From NCBI GenBank assembly GCA_905214875.1, contig CAJMNR010000005.1:1-64000 (forward strand): a stretch of DNA of 64,000 nucleotides. The letters are read 5' to 3'. The DNA comes from an uncultured bacterium (GTDB lineage Bacteria; Bacillota; Clostridia; Lachnospirales; Lachnospiraceae). Shown here in pieces: positions 33,982 to 43,592 of the stretch; the stretch's first letter is position 1, and every line of letters begins with the position of its first letter. Made by a program: the position numbers and the translations under genes. The notes below the pieces were generated by a model that was not told the origin of the DNA, searched no databases, and saw only the letters and a list, made by a program, of their open reading frames with translations.

Positions 33982-36270
33982 TTAGTCTTTCTTCCAGTTC
34001 TCCGTCGTAATTAAATCGCTAGTGGAGAATTGCTTATGTTCTGTCGTTGTTAACTGACTTCCGAAACCATTATAATCACGAAAGATTGTTTTTGCTTCCG
34101 AGTTACTTACCAGATGGAACACCGTATTGGAATCTGCCGTTACGGTCACGCCATCTGCCATGCGAATGATTCCTTTGCTTATAACCACTCCTGTAAAATT
34201 CCGTTTTACATATACATCGCCCGTCGCCACAATCAGATGGACATTCTCTGCAATAGAGTCATCTACCGTAAGTGCTGATTTTTCATCAAACACGGATGCA
34301 TCTATCTTATCTTTCTGATTATCCACTAATTGAATGGAGCCATATCCAGACGATTCGATTACTTTAGAAGTTGCTCCATCAAGGAGTTCTTTCATCCCTT
34401 TATGGCTTTCATCATTGGAATTATAGATAATCAGCTGGTCAAATAAATTGTCATACTCCTTAATCTCGCTTTCGGAATACATAGAGATGGACGGAAGCAA
34501 CTTCGTGCAATACGCCTGGTACATAACTGAAAGATCTGAGGATTCCTTTTGAAACTGCTGTGGCAATTTAGCATCCACGGAGTTATCATAAAGCTTAAAC
34601 TCTTGTGTGTCGTTATTATAAAACAATACATTTCCAGCAAATGTCTTTCGTCCTTTTCCTGTTGTAAATCCTTCTGGTAAAATCACCGAGGATTGATACT
34701 CTTTCATTCTTTCCTTTAACTTGTCCATGTCGGAAGAATTCCCACTTTTACAGAAATCTTCAAAATATACATTTGCAGAATATACATCTTTAAAGTTCGG
34801 ATAAAAGTATACATAAGTAGACGTACCTGTCTGGTCAAAAATAGTCACATATGGTTTGTCTTGGTCTACATAGTTACTAAGCTTCTTATTGCTAAATGGG
34901 AGCACCGATTCAACGTCTGCAATAAAGGTTCCTCCCTCATCTAATATCTTCTGATATTCTTCAATGGGCAGTGGATTGCTTTCCACACTTATTTTTGTTC
35001 CATCCTTTTTCTTTACCCTTACGCATTCTTCTGGCAAACGGTAAAGAGATTGATTTCCCTTAGTTGATATTGCTTCTCCTGTTCGCACATAATTACTAAA
35101 GTAATTGGCGTTACTTTCAAATATATTATTGGAGCTTGTCGAAGGCGTTACAAATGCCCTCCCTGCAATAAACAGATTCACAATCTTGGATAAATCAAGC
35201 TTACAGTTGCTTCGATTTATAATCATAGCCGAACTTTCTTCGGGCTTATCTGTCTGGTTATAGCCATATCCATAATAGTTTCCATGATACGTTACCTGGC
35301 TGTTGGTTGCATTTAGTGTTGTATCATCGGCAATATAAAAATTACCGCTCAAGTCCATCTTCGGCGTATATTGACTGTCTTCTGCGGAATCCTCTGTCTC
35401 AATATTTTTTGCCCAGACATCTAAGTTGTACTTCCCATCGCCGCTCTCATTATCATCCATGATAAGAGTGGCCCCGTTTTTGACCTTGATATTTCCTCTT
35501 GTGATTACCTGATTTGCTTGGATACTTAGTTTTGCCGCAGACCCTTCTGTAAAAATACCATATTCACCTGCATATACATTTCCATTCACTGCTGCCTTGG
35601 CATTGGTGATTTGTAAGCTCTTGTTAGCAACCAAGGCACAGTCTGTAAATGGAGACATATTGCTGATTGCTTCCATATTTACATCAGGTATTGTAACCTT
35701 TATATCCGTTACAATCCTGCTTATGTAATTGGAATCATCTACATATTTCATTGTTACATTGCGAAAATAGATATATTGCTCTTTTTTATTGTTCTTATTG
35801 TATTTCCACTCCAGCGTATTCTTCCCCTTATTCTCCATATCTGTCTTGTCCTTAGTTTTTACTAGAAGGGCTTCTAGTTTGGTAAAATCATAGGAGCAGC
35901 TACCGCCTGATAGGGCAATGCTTTCTGGGAGTACGCCTTCTGTTGCATACTGTTTTAAATACTCTGTTAAAAATGTCGTTTTGAACTTATCATTTCGTTC
36001 ACCAAGAGGGATATTAGCATAATCAATCATCGTATTCTTATACACGGTTTCCACTAATGTTCCAAGTTGTGTCTCTAAGTTTGCCTTTAACTCATCTAAG
36101 GCAACTTCCGCATTATAAAAGTTCTCTTTTGATTTTCGTTCTACGCTTTTCATCTGCACGTTGGCTGCTGAGATGCTAAGGGCAACGGTTCCTAAGATTG
36201 CAATAAATGAAATTGCCACAATGACAATGATAATCGTAGACCCTTGATTCTTCTGCTTTATTCGTTTCAT
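33982..36270 (-). CDS. Large PilX-like pilin-associated protein
   Basis: 762 residues. The N-terminus MKRIKQKNQGSTIIIVIVAI has a prepilin-like Gly-Ser junction and a hydrophobic helix but lacks Glu5, as in PilX/GspK-type tip proteins. The large exterior domain includes a beta-helix-like stretch (AVNGNVYAGEYGIFTEGSA, then GNIKVKNGATLIMDD) and a similar stretch near the C-terminus (VYVKRNFTGVVISKGIIRM). It starts within the last four bases of the previous gene (ATGA overlap). It may cap the pilus or bind a surface; this is inferred. Confidence 0.75.
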   Translation of the reverse strand: MKRIKQKNQGSTIIIVIVAISFIAILGTVALSISAANVQMKSVERKSKENFYNAEVALDELKANLETQLGTLVETVYKNTMIDYANIPLGERNDKFKTTFLTEYLKQYATEGVLPESIALSGGSCSYDFTKLEALLVKTKDKTDMENKGKNTLEWKYNKNNKKEQYIYFRNVTMKYVDDSNYISRIVTDIKVTIPDVNMEAISNMSPFTDCALVANKSLQITNAKAAVNGNVYAGEYGIFTEGSAAKLSIQANQVITRGNIKVKNGATLIMDDNESGDGKYNLDVWAKNIETEDSAEDSQYTPKMDLSGNFYIADDTTLNATNSQVTYHGNYYGYGYNQTDKPEESSAMIINRSNCKLDLSKIVNLFIAGRAFVTPSTSSNNIFESNANYFSNYVRTGEAISTKGNQSLYRLPEECVRVKKKDGTKISVESNPLPIEEYQKILDEGGTFIADVESVLPFSNKKLSNYVDQDKPYVTIFDQTGTSTYVYFYPNFKDVYSANVYFEDFCKSGNSSDMDKLKERMKEYQSSVILPEGFTTGKGRKTFAGNVLFYNNDTQEFKLYDNSVDAKLPQQFQKESSDLSVMYQAYCTKLLPSISMYSESEIKEYDNLFDQLIIYNSNDESHKGMKELLDGATSKVIESSGYGSIQLVDNQKDKIDASVFDEKSALTVDDSIAENVHLIVATGDVYVKRNFTGVVISKGIIRMADGVTVTADSNTVFHLVSNSEAKTIFRDYNGFGSQLTTTEHKQFSTSDLITTENWKKD

Positions 36271-37574
36271 TGGCTTACCCCCTTAGTAGACGAAATTGAT
36301 GCTAACCGATTCTTCTCATCGAATCTTTGGTCGATGGTGGCTCCATCTTGCGCCTTATATAATTCCACCGTAACTTCATATAGTCTTGTCTTATCTTGCT
36401 TTACATCCGTAATACCTTTTTGTACGAATTGGTCTAGGGAACCAATATTGGTCGTAATCACTGGTTTTGTCGTTGTAACGGTATCACCTAGATTGGTATG
36501 AAAAACCGTCTGATATGTTTTTGCTCCACTTGCCTGCGTAATTGGGTTTGCTTCCTGTAAATTAAAATAAAGTATATACGATCCCATCAATGTTTCATAA
36601 TTGGCTATCGACTGCTTCTGCTCCACTAGATAAAACGAAATAGCGGCATCTTTTTGAGGAAGGTTATTCACGAACGTCACCTCATCTCCCCGTTCTCCCG
36701 CTTTGGTGTCAAGTTTTGGCGTATAGAATAAGTATACATTGTCTAACGAATCGAAATCTTTCTCAAACAATGTATTCTCATAGGTCTTATAGGCTTCATT
36801 TTCTGCAGGGATTCCAGGAATTAACTCATCCGTCAACTTATAGACTGCTTTTGCCGTTACCTCGTATTTATTGTTTCTATCATTCTTATTTACCATAATC
36901 TCAAAGGAACGTTTCATATTCTGAGAAATCCGCTCATTGGTAATCTCATTTTTGCCAGTATAGTTTTCATTAAACCATTGGTTATATAAATGCTTTAGAG
37001 AACTTTCTGCCCAGTCATCGCTATAGCTGCATGTAATTACTGCATTATGATCGGTGGACACGTTCTCGATTACAGGTATCTCTTGGTTGTTAATGCTGTC
37101 TTCTGTCTCTGCATATGCTGCTGCATCAAAGGTAATCATGGCATTGTATGTCTCATTTTGATATTTTAGATGCTCTACGGCGAACTGATATTTGCGGTTG
37201 GCATTTTCCTTCCATGTATACGTGCCATCGTCTTCTTTTTTCAGACAGGAAGTCGTTGCTGGTACATACTTTTCTTCCTGTTTCTCCACCTCCGTAACGG
37301 TCACCTCTGAAGCATCTTCCCCTGTAAACAAACCAAGAAATGTGGATGAATCCGCAGACAGCAAGTCTTTTGCTATCTCGCTTAGATTCCCCTCCGCTTT
37401 TACACTTTCCATAATATTCGATGCAATGCCTGTAACATCGGCTACCTCTTTGGATTTCATATTCATTCTTGTAGAAACGACTATATTATCAAGAATCGGA
37501 ATCATGATAATTGCTAAGATCACAATACTCACAAGGAGTTCTACTAAAGAAAATCCTTGATTATTCTTTTTCAT
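36267..37574 (-). CDS. Minor type IV pilin-like protein (PilV-like, long)
   Basis: 435 residues, long for a pilin. The signal reads MKKNNQG then FSLVELLVSIVILAII with Glu5 present, which is a canonical prepilin cleavage site. The soluble part is large, acidic and beta-rich. Its stop overlaps the PilX-like start by four bases, implying coupled translation. Confidence 0.83.
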   Translation of the reverse strand: MKKNNQGFSLVELLVSIVILAIIMIPILDNIVVSTRMNMKSKEVADVTGIASNIMESVKAEGNLSEIAKDLLSADSSTFLGLFTGEDASEVTVTEVEKQEEKYVPATTSCLKKEDDGTYTWKENANRKYQFAVEHLKYQNETYNAMITFDAAAYAETEDSINNQEIPVIENVSTDHNAVITCSYSDDWAESSLKHLYNQWFNENYTGKNEITNERISQNMKRSFEIMVNKNDRNNKYEVTAKAVYKLTDELIPGIPAENEAYKTYENTLFEKDFDSLDNVYLFYTPKLDTKAGERGDEVTFVNNLPQKDAAISFYLVEQKQSIANYETLMGSYILYFNLQEANPITQASGAKTYQTVFHTNLGDTVTTTKPVITTNIGSLDQFVQKGITDVKQDKTRLYEVTVELYKAQDGATIDQRFDEKNRLASISSTKGVSQ

Positions 37575-37611
37575 GCTTCCATCTCCCTTCTATCACTTCC
37601 CTCGTTTTCTA

Positions 37612-38268
37612 CTAATTTTTTACTAGGTTTCCGAAAATATTGCTTACTCCATTTCCATTTGTTCCAGCCTTGATTGTTTCAGGATTGAACTCACAATCTG
37701 CTCCTTCTAAATAAAAATCATTATAAGACATAGTGCCTGCCAACTTCCCTGTCGTGCCGTCCACCGACATATTGATGTTGTTAATCACACGTCTTGATTT
37801 TGCTTCATTGATATAACGGATCATTTTCTTAAATCCATCGTAGTCTGCTTCAAATGAAATGGTCGATACGGCTTTATATCCTGTAATATTAGTTACGTCG
37901 CTTGTTCCATCATCCACATAAAAACTTTCCGGCTCTGTATAAGCAAACTGCTTTACGCTTACTTTTGTACTGTCTTGCAATAACTTCGTAAAATAGATTT
38001 CATTTTCCACCGTAACCTTGCTTGGATACTTTGCTAAAATCTCTTTTTGCTTCTTCGTATTATTTTTCGTTTCTTCTTGATACTTTTCACGATTCACATT
38101 TTTCGCACTCAGATCCTCGTACTTCTGCTCTAATACCTTTTTTTCTTCTTCTACCTCGGCTCGCATATCTCCATAATGACTGTATCCAAACATATAGGAG
38201 GCTGCTAACAATAACACACATGCAAGCAGAATCAATAACTTAATATCACGTTTACTTAAATTAATCAT
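37612..38268 (-). CDS. pilO: PilO-like inner-membrane alignment protein
   Basis: 218 residues. A short cytoplasmic start is followed by a membrane helix (LLILLACVLLLAASYMFGY), a coiled coil (EEEKKVLEQKYEDLSAKN) and a ferredoxin-like C-terminal domain (TISFEADYDGFKKMIRYINE). This is the PilO/GspM layout. It lies 12 bases after the PilM-PilN fusion. In pilus machines PilO pairs with PilN to connect the cytoplasmic platform with the pilus. Confidence 0.83.
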   Translation of the reverse strand: MINLSKRDIKLLILLACVLLLAASYMFGYSHYGDMRAEVEEEKKVLEQKYEDLSAKNVNREKYQEETKNNTKKQKEILAKYPSKVTVENEIYFTKLLQDSTKVSVKQFAYTEPESFYVDDGTSDVTNITGYKAVSTISFEADYDGFKKMIRYINEAKSRRVINNINMSVDGTTGKLAGTMSYNDFYLEGADCEFNPETIKAGTNGNGVSNIFGNLVKN

Positions 38269-38280
38269 CGTACACCCCTC

Positions 38281-39894
38281 CTATTTAAACGTGCAGACAA
38301 CGGTAAAGGTTACTTTGGCAGCTTGACTTTCTTCGGAATAGCCTGCACTTGTTACCGTATCTATCTGCTCACACGTCTTTAGATTCTGTATGTATTTCGC
38401 ACATAATTCTTTGTTCGTTGCCGTAACCTGCATCGTCAATTGGCTTTCTCCTAATTGAAAAGAGGATACATTACAACCTTTTGGTGTCTTTGATTCTAAC
38501 TCCATTAAAAATGTCAACATATGTTCGGATACATGCTTTGTTTGACCATCAATTTTTTCTATATTGGCAAGTGACGCTTCACTTTTGTTATAAGCATCAT
38601 AAATATCTTCAATATCTTTGATTTCATCTACTTTGACTTGCAGCCTGTCTTTTTCTGTTACCGATTGGCGATATAGCAAATATGAGGATAGGAATATGGC
38701 AAATGCTCCTACGATACAAACGCCAAGCATTAGTAACGGAAACATCATTGTCTTTTCTTTTTCTTCTTTTAGCACAAGTTCCCTTGGTGCAAAATTCAAA
38801 GGAGCAATGGCCGCCCCAATACATGAAATGTATGGTGTAAGACTTGGGTTTTGCGTTTGTGCCTGTTTCGCCACTGTAACTGTATTTAACTTGGTAAGTA
38901 CACTGGTTTTAATTCCGATTTCATTTTGAATGAGGTGTTGCAAGTTCACGATTTCTGCCCCATTACCAGTAATCTGGATTTCTGAAATCTTCTTTTCTGG
39001 ATGCTTTGTTGTAAAATAATCAATCACACGGTTCATATTGGCCGTTAGGTTTCTTAAAGAAGACGTCACGTCTTCGATTGCATTTTCTAACAAAAGCTTC
39101 TTATTATATTCTTCTGAGGCAGCAAGAAACGTACTGTAGTTGTCTTCCATGGAAGTAAACTGTGTGTTGACGATTTCTTTCGTTGCCAACAACTCCATGG
39201 CAGCCTCATAGGTAGGTGCCTCAAAGATTTCATTACTCATAACTGCCTGCGCTACGTTATCGATTCCATAAGGAAGAATTCGCTGTAACAAAAGACAGTC
39301 ATGTTCTAATAAATTGATAATCGTATTCTGGTCATTCATTTGTACGACCAAGTTTACGTTTTCACTTTCCTGCCCTTTTAGTACTTGAAACGAACTATTT
39401 CCAACATAATCAATTGCCTTAATTGTTACCTTAAGCATTTCAGCTAGCTCATAGTAGGTCCGAATCAAATCCGTTGGTGCTGCTAACACCATCAGACGGA
39501 TTTGCTTTTGTTCTTCTTTGTTGATTCGTTCTAGTACCAAATGGGTTATGTTATATTGTTCTACATCGATTGGGAAATAGTCGCTGGCATTTGCCATTAT
39601 GATCTCTCGGATCTGCTTTTCTTTTACGAGAGGTATCATTACTTCACGGTTTGCAATCTTTGTTGAGGAAATGCTAAATACTACATTGGTATTGGTAATT
39701 TCCGCGCTTTCCATCTTCTCCTTCAAAACTGCTGCAAATGCTCGTTTATCGCGAATATAGCCATCCTCAATCACTGCGGATGGCGTTGAAAATGTCAAAC
39801 ATTTATAAACTTTCGGATGCTTTTTCTTATAATCTACCTCACATATTTTTGTCCTGTCCTGGCCAATCTCTATACTTACAACTTTATTTCCCAT
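38281..39894 (-). CDS. pilM: PilM-PilN fusion, actin-like pilus platform protein
   Basis: 537 residues. Residues 1-350 form a PilM actin-like ATPase domain (VSIEIGQDRTKICEVD, then VIDYFTTKHPEKKISEIQITGNGAEI). After PLNFAPRELVL, a typical PilN start, comes a membrane helix (MFPLLMLGVCIVGAFAIFLS), a coiled coil and a PilN-like domain (MLTFLMELESKTPKGCNVSS). In most bacteria PilM and PilN are separate and PilM binds the PilN N-terminal peptide; here both are one chain. It precedes pilO. No separate pilN gene is present in the operon, which supports the fusion. Confidence 0.88.
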   Translation of the reverse strand: MGNKVVSIEIGQDRTKICEVDYKKKHPKVYKCLTFSTPSAVIEDGYIRDKRAFAAVLKEKMESAEITNTNVVFSISSTKIANREVMIPLVKEKQIREIIMANASDYFPIDVEQYNITHLVLERINKEEQKQIRLMVLAAPTDLIRTYYELAEMLKVTIKAIDYVGNSSFQVLKGQESENVNLVVQMNDQNTIINLLEHDCLLLQRILPYGIDNVAQAVMSNEIFEAPTYEAAMELLATKEIVNTQFTSMEDNYSTFLAASEEYNKKLLLENAIEDVTSSLRNLTANMNRVIDYFTTKHPEKKISEIQITGNGAEIVNLQHLIQNEIGIKTSVLTKLNTVTVAKQAQTQNPSLTPYISCIGAAIAPLNFAPRELVLKEEKEKTMMFPLLMLGVCIVGAFAIFLSSYLLYRQSVTEKDRLQVKVDEIKDIEDIYDAYNKSEASLANIEKIDGQTKHVSEHMLTFLMELESKTPKGCNVSSFQLGESQLTMQVTATNKELCAKYIQNLKTCEQIDTVTSAGYSEESQAAKVTFTVVCTFK

Positions 39895-39921
39895 ATTGAT
39901 TTCCTCCAGTCTTATAGTGTT

Positions 39922-40683
39922 TTAAAATACCATCTTTATATATAAGTCAATCAATTGTGTACCATAGAGCATGCTGACGATGATTCCCATTGATAAATAA
40001 GGGCCGAATGCCAGCATATGATCCACCTTTGTTATTTTCATTCTTGTAATATGAAGGATGGAACCAAACAGGCATCCAAAGAAAAATGCCAATATCGTTA
40101 GTTTCCAACCTAATAATAATCCAATTGCGGCCATAAGCTTCATGTCTCCTCCACCCATGCCGCGGCCTTTTGTTGCCACTATAATGAGTAGCATAAATCC
40201 ACTCACTGAAACTGCGCCAATCAGATAGCTTGCCCAGTTTTTCATATCCAGTGCCAAGTGCACTAGACCTAATACTCCGATAAATAAATTAAATCCAAAT
40301 GGGATTTCGAATGTCTTAAAATCAATGACGCTTACTGCAAGTAATGCTGATACGGTAAGCGCATAAATAATGCTTGTAATTGTAAACCCAAATTGAAAGA
40401 AAATGAGAACATACAGGATTCCGTTGATTGCTTCAATCATTGGGTACTGTAGGGACAACTTTTCATGGCAGTTGCGACACTTTCCTCGTAAGCATACGTA
40501 GCTTACAATTGGTATCAGATCGTACCATTTTAGCTGATAGCCACAACTCATACAATGAGAGCGGGCTACAACGACATCTTCATGCTTCGGGATACGATAT
40601 ATTAATACGTTTAAAAAGCTTCCTATCACGATTCCATATGTAAAAATTAATAAATAAAGAATTGTGTTCATTTCTGTTCTCAC
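39922..40683 (-). CDS. pilD: Prepilin peptidase/N-methyltransferase (PilD)
   Basis: 253 residues with about eight membrane helices. The N-terminal domain has the zinc cysteines (HCMSCGYQ and CRNCHEK). The two catalytic aspartates appear in VIDFKTFEIP and GGGDMKLMAAIG. The enzyme cleaves the prepilin leader and methylates the new N-terminus. Its substrates would be the five pilin-like proteins of this operon. Alternative starts exist within the first residues (MRTEMNT). Confidence 0.94.
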   Translation of the reverse strand: MRTEMNTILYLLIFTYGIVIGSFLNVLIYRIPKHEDVVVARSHCMSCGYQLKWYDLIPIVSYVCLRGKCRNCHEKLSLQYPMIEAINGILYVLIFFQFGFTITSIIYALTVSALLAVSVIDFKTFEIPFGFNLFIGVLGLVHLALDMKNWASYLIGAVSVSGFMLLIIVATKGRGMGGGDMKLMAAIGLLLGWKLTILAFFFGCLFGSILHITRMKITKVDHMLAFGPYLSMGIIVSMLYGTQLIDLYIKMVF

Positions 40684-40755
40684 TTTCTTTTGTTTCTGGG
40701 GGTGTAGTAGGTAAGACTGAATATTTCTATCTCTCAGATTACCGTTTCCTTTAAC

Positions 40756-41217
40756 TTATTCTAAAGTTACTGATGCTGAATAACCTTCTGAAGCCCTACC
40801 TGTTATAGTAATAACATAATTTTTTGTAGTATCTTTTGGAATTGGGTATTTAGTTTTTCCTAAATTATCTTTACCTAATGCAGCTTCTAATAACTCTTTG
40901 AAGTTTCCACCGATTTTGTCATCTGCTACCTCACCGTTACTTATTGTTAATGTTAGTTTACTAACTTTACCTTCTCCTTCTCCAACCTCGTTAAACTTTT
41001 CTAACGTAGGATCAGCCAATACCGTATTTGCTGCTTTATGGAGTTCATCCAAGTTAGCCTGATCAGCAGTCTCTTTCGACTGTCCTACATACTTAACAAA
41101 TGCTGTGGCAATAATTCCTGTAAGTACTGCCATAATACAAATTACTACGATGAGTTCTACAAGTGAGAACCCTTTGTTTGATTTTTTTAGTTTTTTTCTT
41201 AGTTCTTTCATCATCAT
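40756..41217 (-). CDS. pilA: Major type IV pilin candidate (PilA-like)
   Basis: Up to 153 residues. The start is one of three successive ATG codons (41217, 41214, 41211); AAGGAG spacing favours the second or third. The signal is KKSNKG then FSLVELIVVICIMAVL, with Glu5. The mature protein is compact, ending in ITITGRASEGYSASVTLE. Its small size, its place between pilC and pilD and 70-base gaps on both sides suggest it is the most abundant pilin. There is no cysteine pair in the C-terminal part. Confidence 0.86.
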   Translation of the reverse strand: MMMKELRKKLKKSNKGFSLVELIVVICIMAVLTGIIATAFVKYVGQSKETADQANLDELHKAANTVLADPTLEKFNEVGEGEGKVSKLTLTISNGEVADDKIGGNFKELLEAALGKDNLGKTKYPIPKDTTKNYVITITGRASEGYSASVTLE

Positions 41218-41288
41218 ATCTCTCCTTAGTTTTATATTTTTTTATTATAAACACGACATCCTTCTTGCTTTACAGCCGTGTTATAAAC

Positions 41289-42503
41289 TTACATGTTATC
41301 TAATCCTTTATACATCTGAAGCATTGGTGACATAATCGATGCGATCAGAATACATACGATTGCTGCCAAGAACAAAATAATAACTGGCTCTATTACCGCA
41401 GATAACGACTGCGTTGCAATGTCAACTTCTTCGTCATAATAATCAGCAAGTCTGTCTAGCATGCTTTCCATATTACCTGTTTCCTCTCCGATCTTTGTCA
41501 TATGACATACCATCGGTGGAAATACACCGCTTGCCTTAAGTGGAACCGATAGCGGTACCCCTCTTGCGACCTCATCTCTTGCCTTTATCAAAACATCTCG
41601 AATGATTTTATTGTCAATGGTCTTTGCCGTAATATCGATGGCATCCATTAAAGGAATCCCTGCTGCCAATAACGTAGAAATAGTTCTAGCATATCTCGAA
41701 CAGTACGATTTCAGATTAAGCTTTCCAAGTACGGGCATTTTAAGAGCCATCTTAGCAAACCGTTCCTCTCCATCAGGTGTCTTCTTATATACCTTTATTC
41801 CAGCCACAATTGCCACCACAAATAAGACAAGCCACACAATATTATTAGTAATAAACTTACTTAAATCTCTTATAATCCTTGTAATCAAAGGAAGTTCCGT
41901 ATCCATCTGACTAAACAAATTCTCAAAATTAGGAACAACGACAAGCATCATTACAATGATTACGCCAATTGCAACAATCCCAACCACTGCCGGATAGATC
42001 ATGGCCTTCTTAATCATCGCCCGTAATTTCGCATCCTTTTCAAAATGTGATGCCATACGGTCAAAGGCGATTTCCAAACTACCGGAAGCTTCTCCAGCTT
42101 CAATCATATTTATCAAAATAGAAGGAAAGATTTTTGACTGGCTTCTCATCGATACTGCAAGTCCATTTCCCTTTTCCACTGAGATTCTAGTTTCATTGAT
42201 TGCACGTCTTAATGCCTTATTTTCCGTCTGCTCTCCAACGATTTGAAGAGCTTCAATAATGCTGACACCGGCATTGATAATGCCTTGAATCTGTCTGCAA
42301 AATAAACTTAAATCCCTTGGTTTTACCTGACTTCCCAACGTGATGTTTATGTCTTTCGTTAAGAAATTCTGTTCCTTTACCGAAATCGGAATCAGTTCTA
42401 GTGCCTTCAGCTGCTCAATTGCATTTTTATCAGAATCGGCAGTAATACTTCCCTTCTTTTCCTTACCGTCTTTTGCTATTGCTACATAAGAAAAGCTATC
42501 CAT
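41289..42503 (-). CDS. pilC: Type IV pilus inner-membrane platform protein (PilC/GspF)
   Basis: 404 residues, the normal size. Two T2SSF domains are visible, each with the repeating signature (LFCRQIQGIINAGVSIIEAL and the later YARTISTLLAAGIPLMDAI). Three membrane helices lie near residues 170-195, 215-235 and 375-400. The protein anchors the PilB and PilT motors to the growing pilus. Confidence 0.94.
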   Translation of the reverse strand: MDSFSYVAIAKDGKEKKGSITADSDKNAIEQLKALELIPISVKEQNFLTKDINITLGSQVKPRDLSLFCRQIQGIINAGVSIIEALQIVGEQTENKALRRAINETRISVEKGNGLAVSMRSQSKIFPSILINMIEAGEASGSLEIAFDRMASHFEKDAKLRAMIKKAMIYPAVVGIVAIGVIIVMMLVVVPNFENLFSQMDTELPLITRIIRDLSKFITNNIVWLVLFVVAIVAGIKVYKKTPDGEERFAKMALKMPVLGKLNLKSYCSRYARTISTLLAAGIPLMDAIDITAKTIDNKIIRDVLIKARDEVARGVPLSVPLKASGVFPPMVCHMTKIGEETGNMESMLDRLADYYDEEVDIATQSLSAVIEPVIILFLAAIVCILIASIMSPMLQMYKGLDNM

Positions 42504-42521
42504 GCTCTCACTCTCCTTTCC

Positions 42522-43577
42522 TTAGTACACTTTTCGACTCATTGTAGAAGCATCCACTGCATACATAGTGGCTCGTTCCGAATCAATGATTCCTCTTGTA
42601 TATAATTCAAAAATAGAGTCATCCATGGTCTGCATGCCTATTTTCTTGTTTGTCTGGATGATTGATTGAATCTGATGTGTCTTTCCTTCTCGTATCAAAT
42701 TACGGATTGCGCTATTTACATGCATGATTTCAAATGCTGCTACTCGTCCTTTTCCATCCATAGTCGGAATCAACTGCTGTGAAATAATACATTCTAGTAC
42801 GCTGGAAAGCTGAATTCGAATTTGTTGTTGCTGATGTGGTGGAAATGCATCAATGATGCGGTCGATGGTGCTGGCCGCTCCAATCGTGTGAAGTGTGGAA
42901 AATACAAGATGTCCTGTTTCTGCTGCCGTAACTGCAATAGAAATCGTATCTAAATCTCGCATCTCGCCAACTAAGATTACATCAGGATCCTGACGTAAGG
43001 CTGCGCGTAATGCATTGCTAAATGATCGAGAATCCAACCCTATTTCTCTCTGATTTACAATTGCTTTTTTATGCTTATGTAAATATTCAATGGGATCTTC
43101 TAGTGTAATGATATGAACATTGTCCTGATTGTTCATTACGTTAATAAGAGACGCAAGCGAGGTGGACTTTCCACTTCCTGTCGGACCTGTAACTAAGACA
43201 AGGCCACGTTTCTTATTGGTAAGATCGACAATGCTCTTGGTTAATCCTAACGATTCTGGAGACGGAATCTCCGTTCCAACAAGACGAATCGCTGCTGCAT
43301 AAGAGCCCCTCTGTTTAAATACATTGACACGATATCGACCTATCTGGTTAATCGAATAGGAAAAATCCACTTCTCCCTCTTTTTCCAAATATTCAAGTTG
43401 CCTTTCATTCATTAAACTCTTTACAAGAGTATCTGTATCCTGAGGCAAAAGTGAAGGCACTCCCATATCCATCAGTTCACCATTTACACGGCATTTCGGT
43501 GGAATACCAACTGTAATATGCACATCCGATGCATTTTTTTCTTTTGCCATAAGTAAAAGTTCTTTCATTGTAATCAT
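42522..43577 (-). CDS. pilT: Pilus retraction ATPase (PilT)
   Basis: 351 residues. The Walker A motif VTGPTGSGKSTSLA, Asp box ITLEDPIEYLH, Walker B DPDVILVGEMRD and His box STLHTIGAASTIDRI are all present. The PilT-specific AIRNLIREGKTHQI sequence near the C-terminus separates it from PilB. The protein should pull pili back and support twitching motility. The ATG at 43577 has TAGGAGAG at good spacing. Confidence 0.95.
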   Translation of the reverse strand: MITMKELLLMAKEKNASDVHITVGIPPKCRVNGELMDMGVPSLLPQDTDTLVKSLMNERQLEYLEKEGEVDFSYSINQIGRYRVNVFKQRGSYAAAIRLVGTEIPSPESLGLTKSIVDLTNKKRGLVLVTGPTGSGKSTSLASLINVMNNQDNVHIITLEDPIEYLHKHKKAIVNQREIGLDSRSFSNALRAALRQDPDVILVGEMRDLDTISIAVTAAETGHLVFSTLHTIGAASTIDRIIDAFPPHQQQQIRIQLSSVLECIISQQLIPTMDGKGRVAAFEIMHVNSAIRNLIREGKTHQIQSIIQTNKKIGMQTMDDSIFELYTRGIIDSERATMYAVDASTMSRKVY

Positions 43578-43592
43578 GTTTAGACTCTCCTA

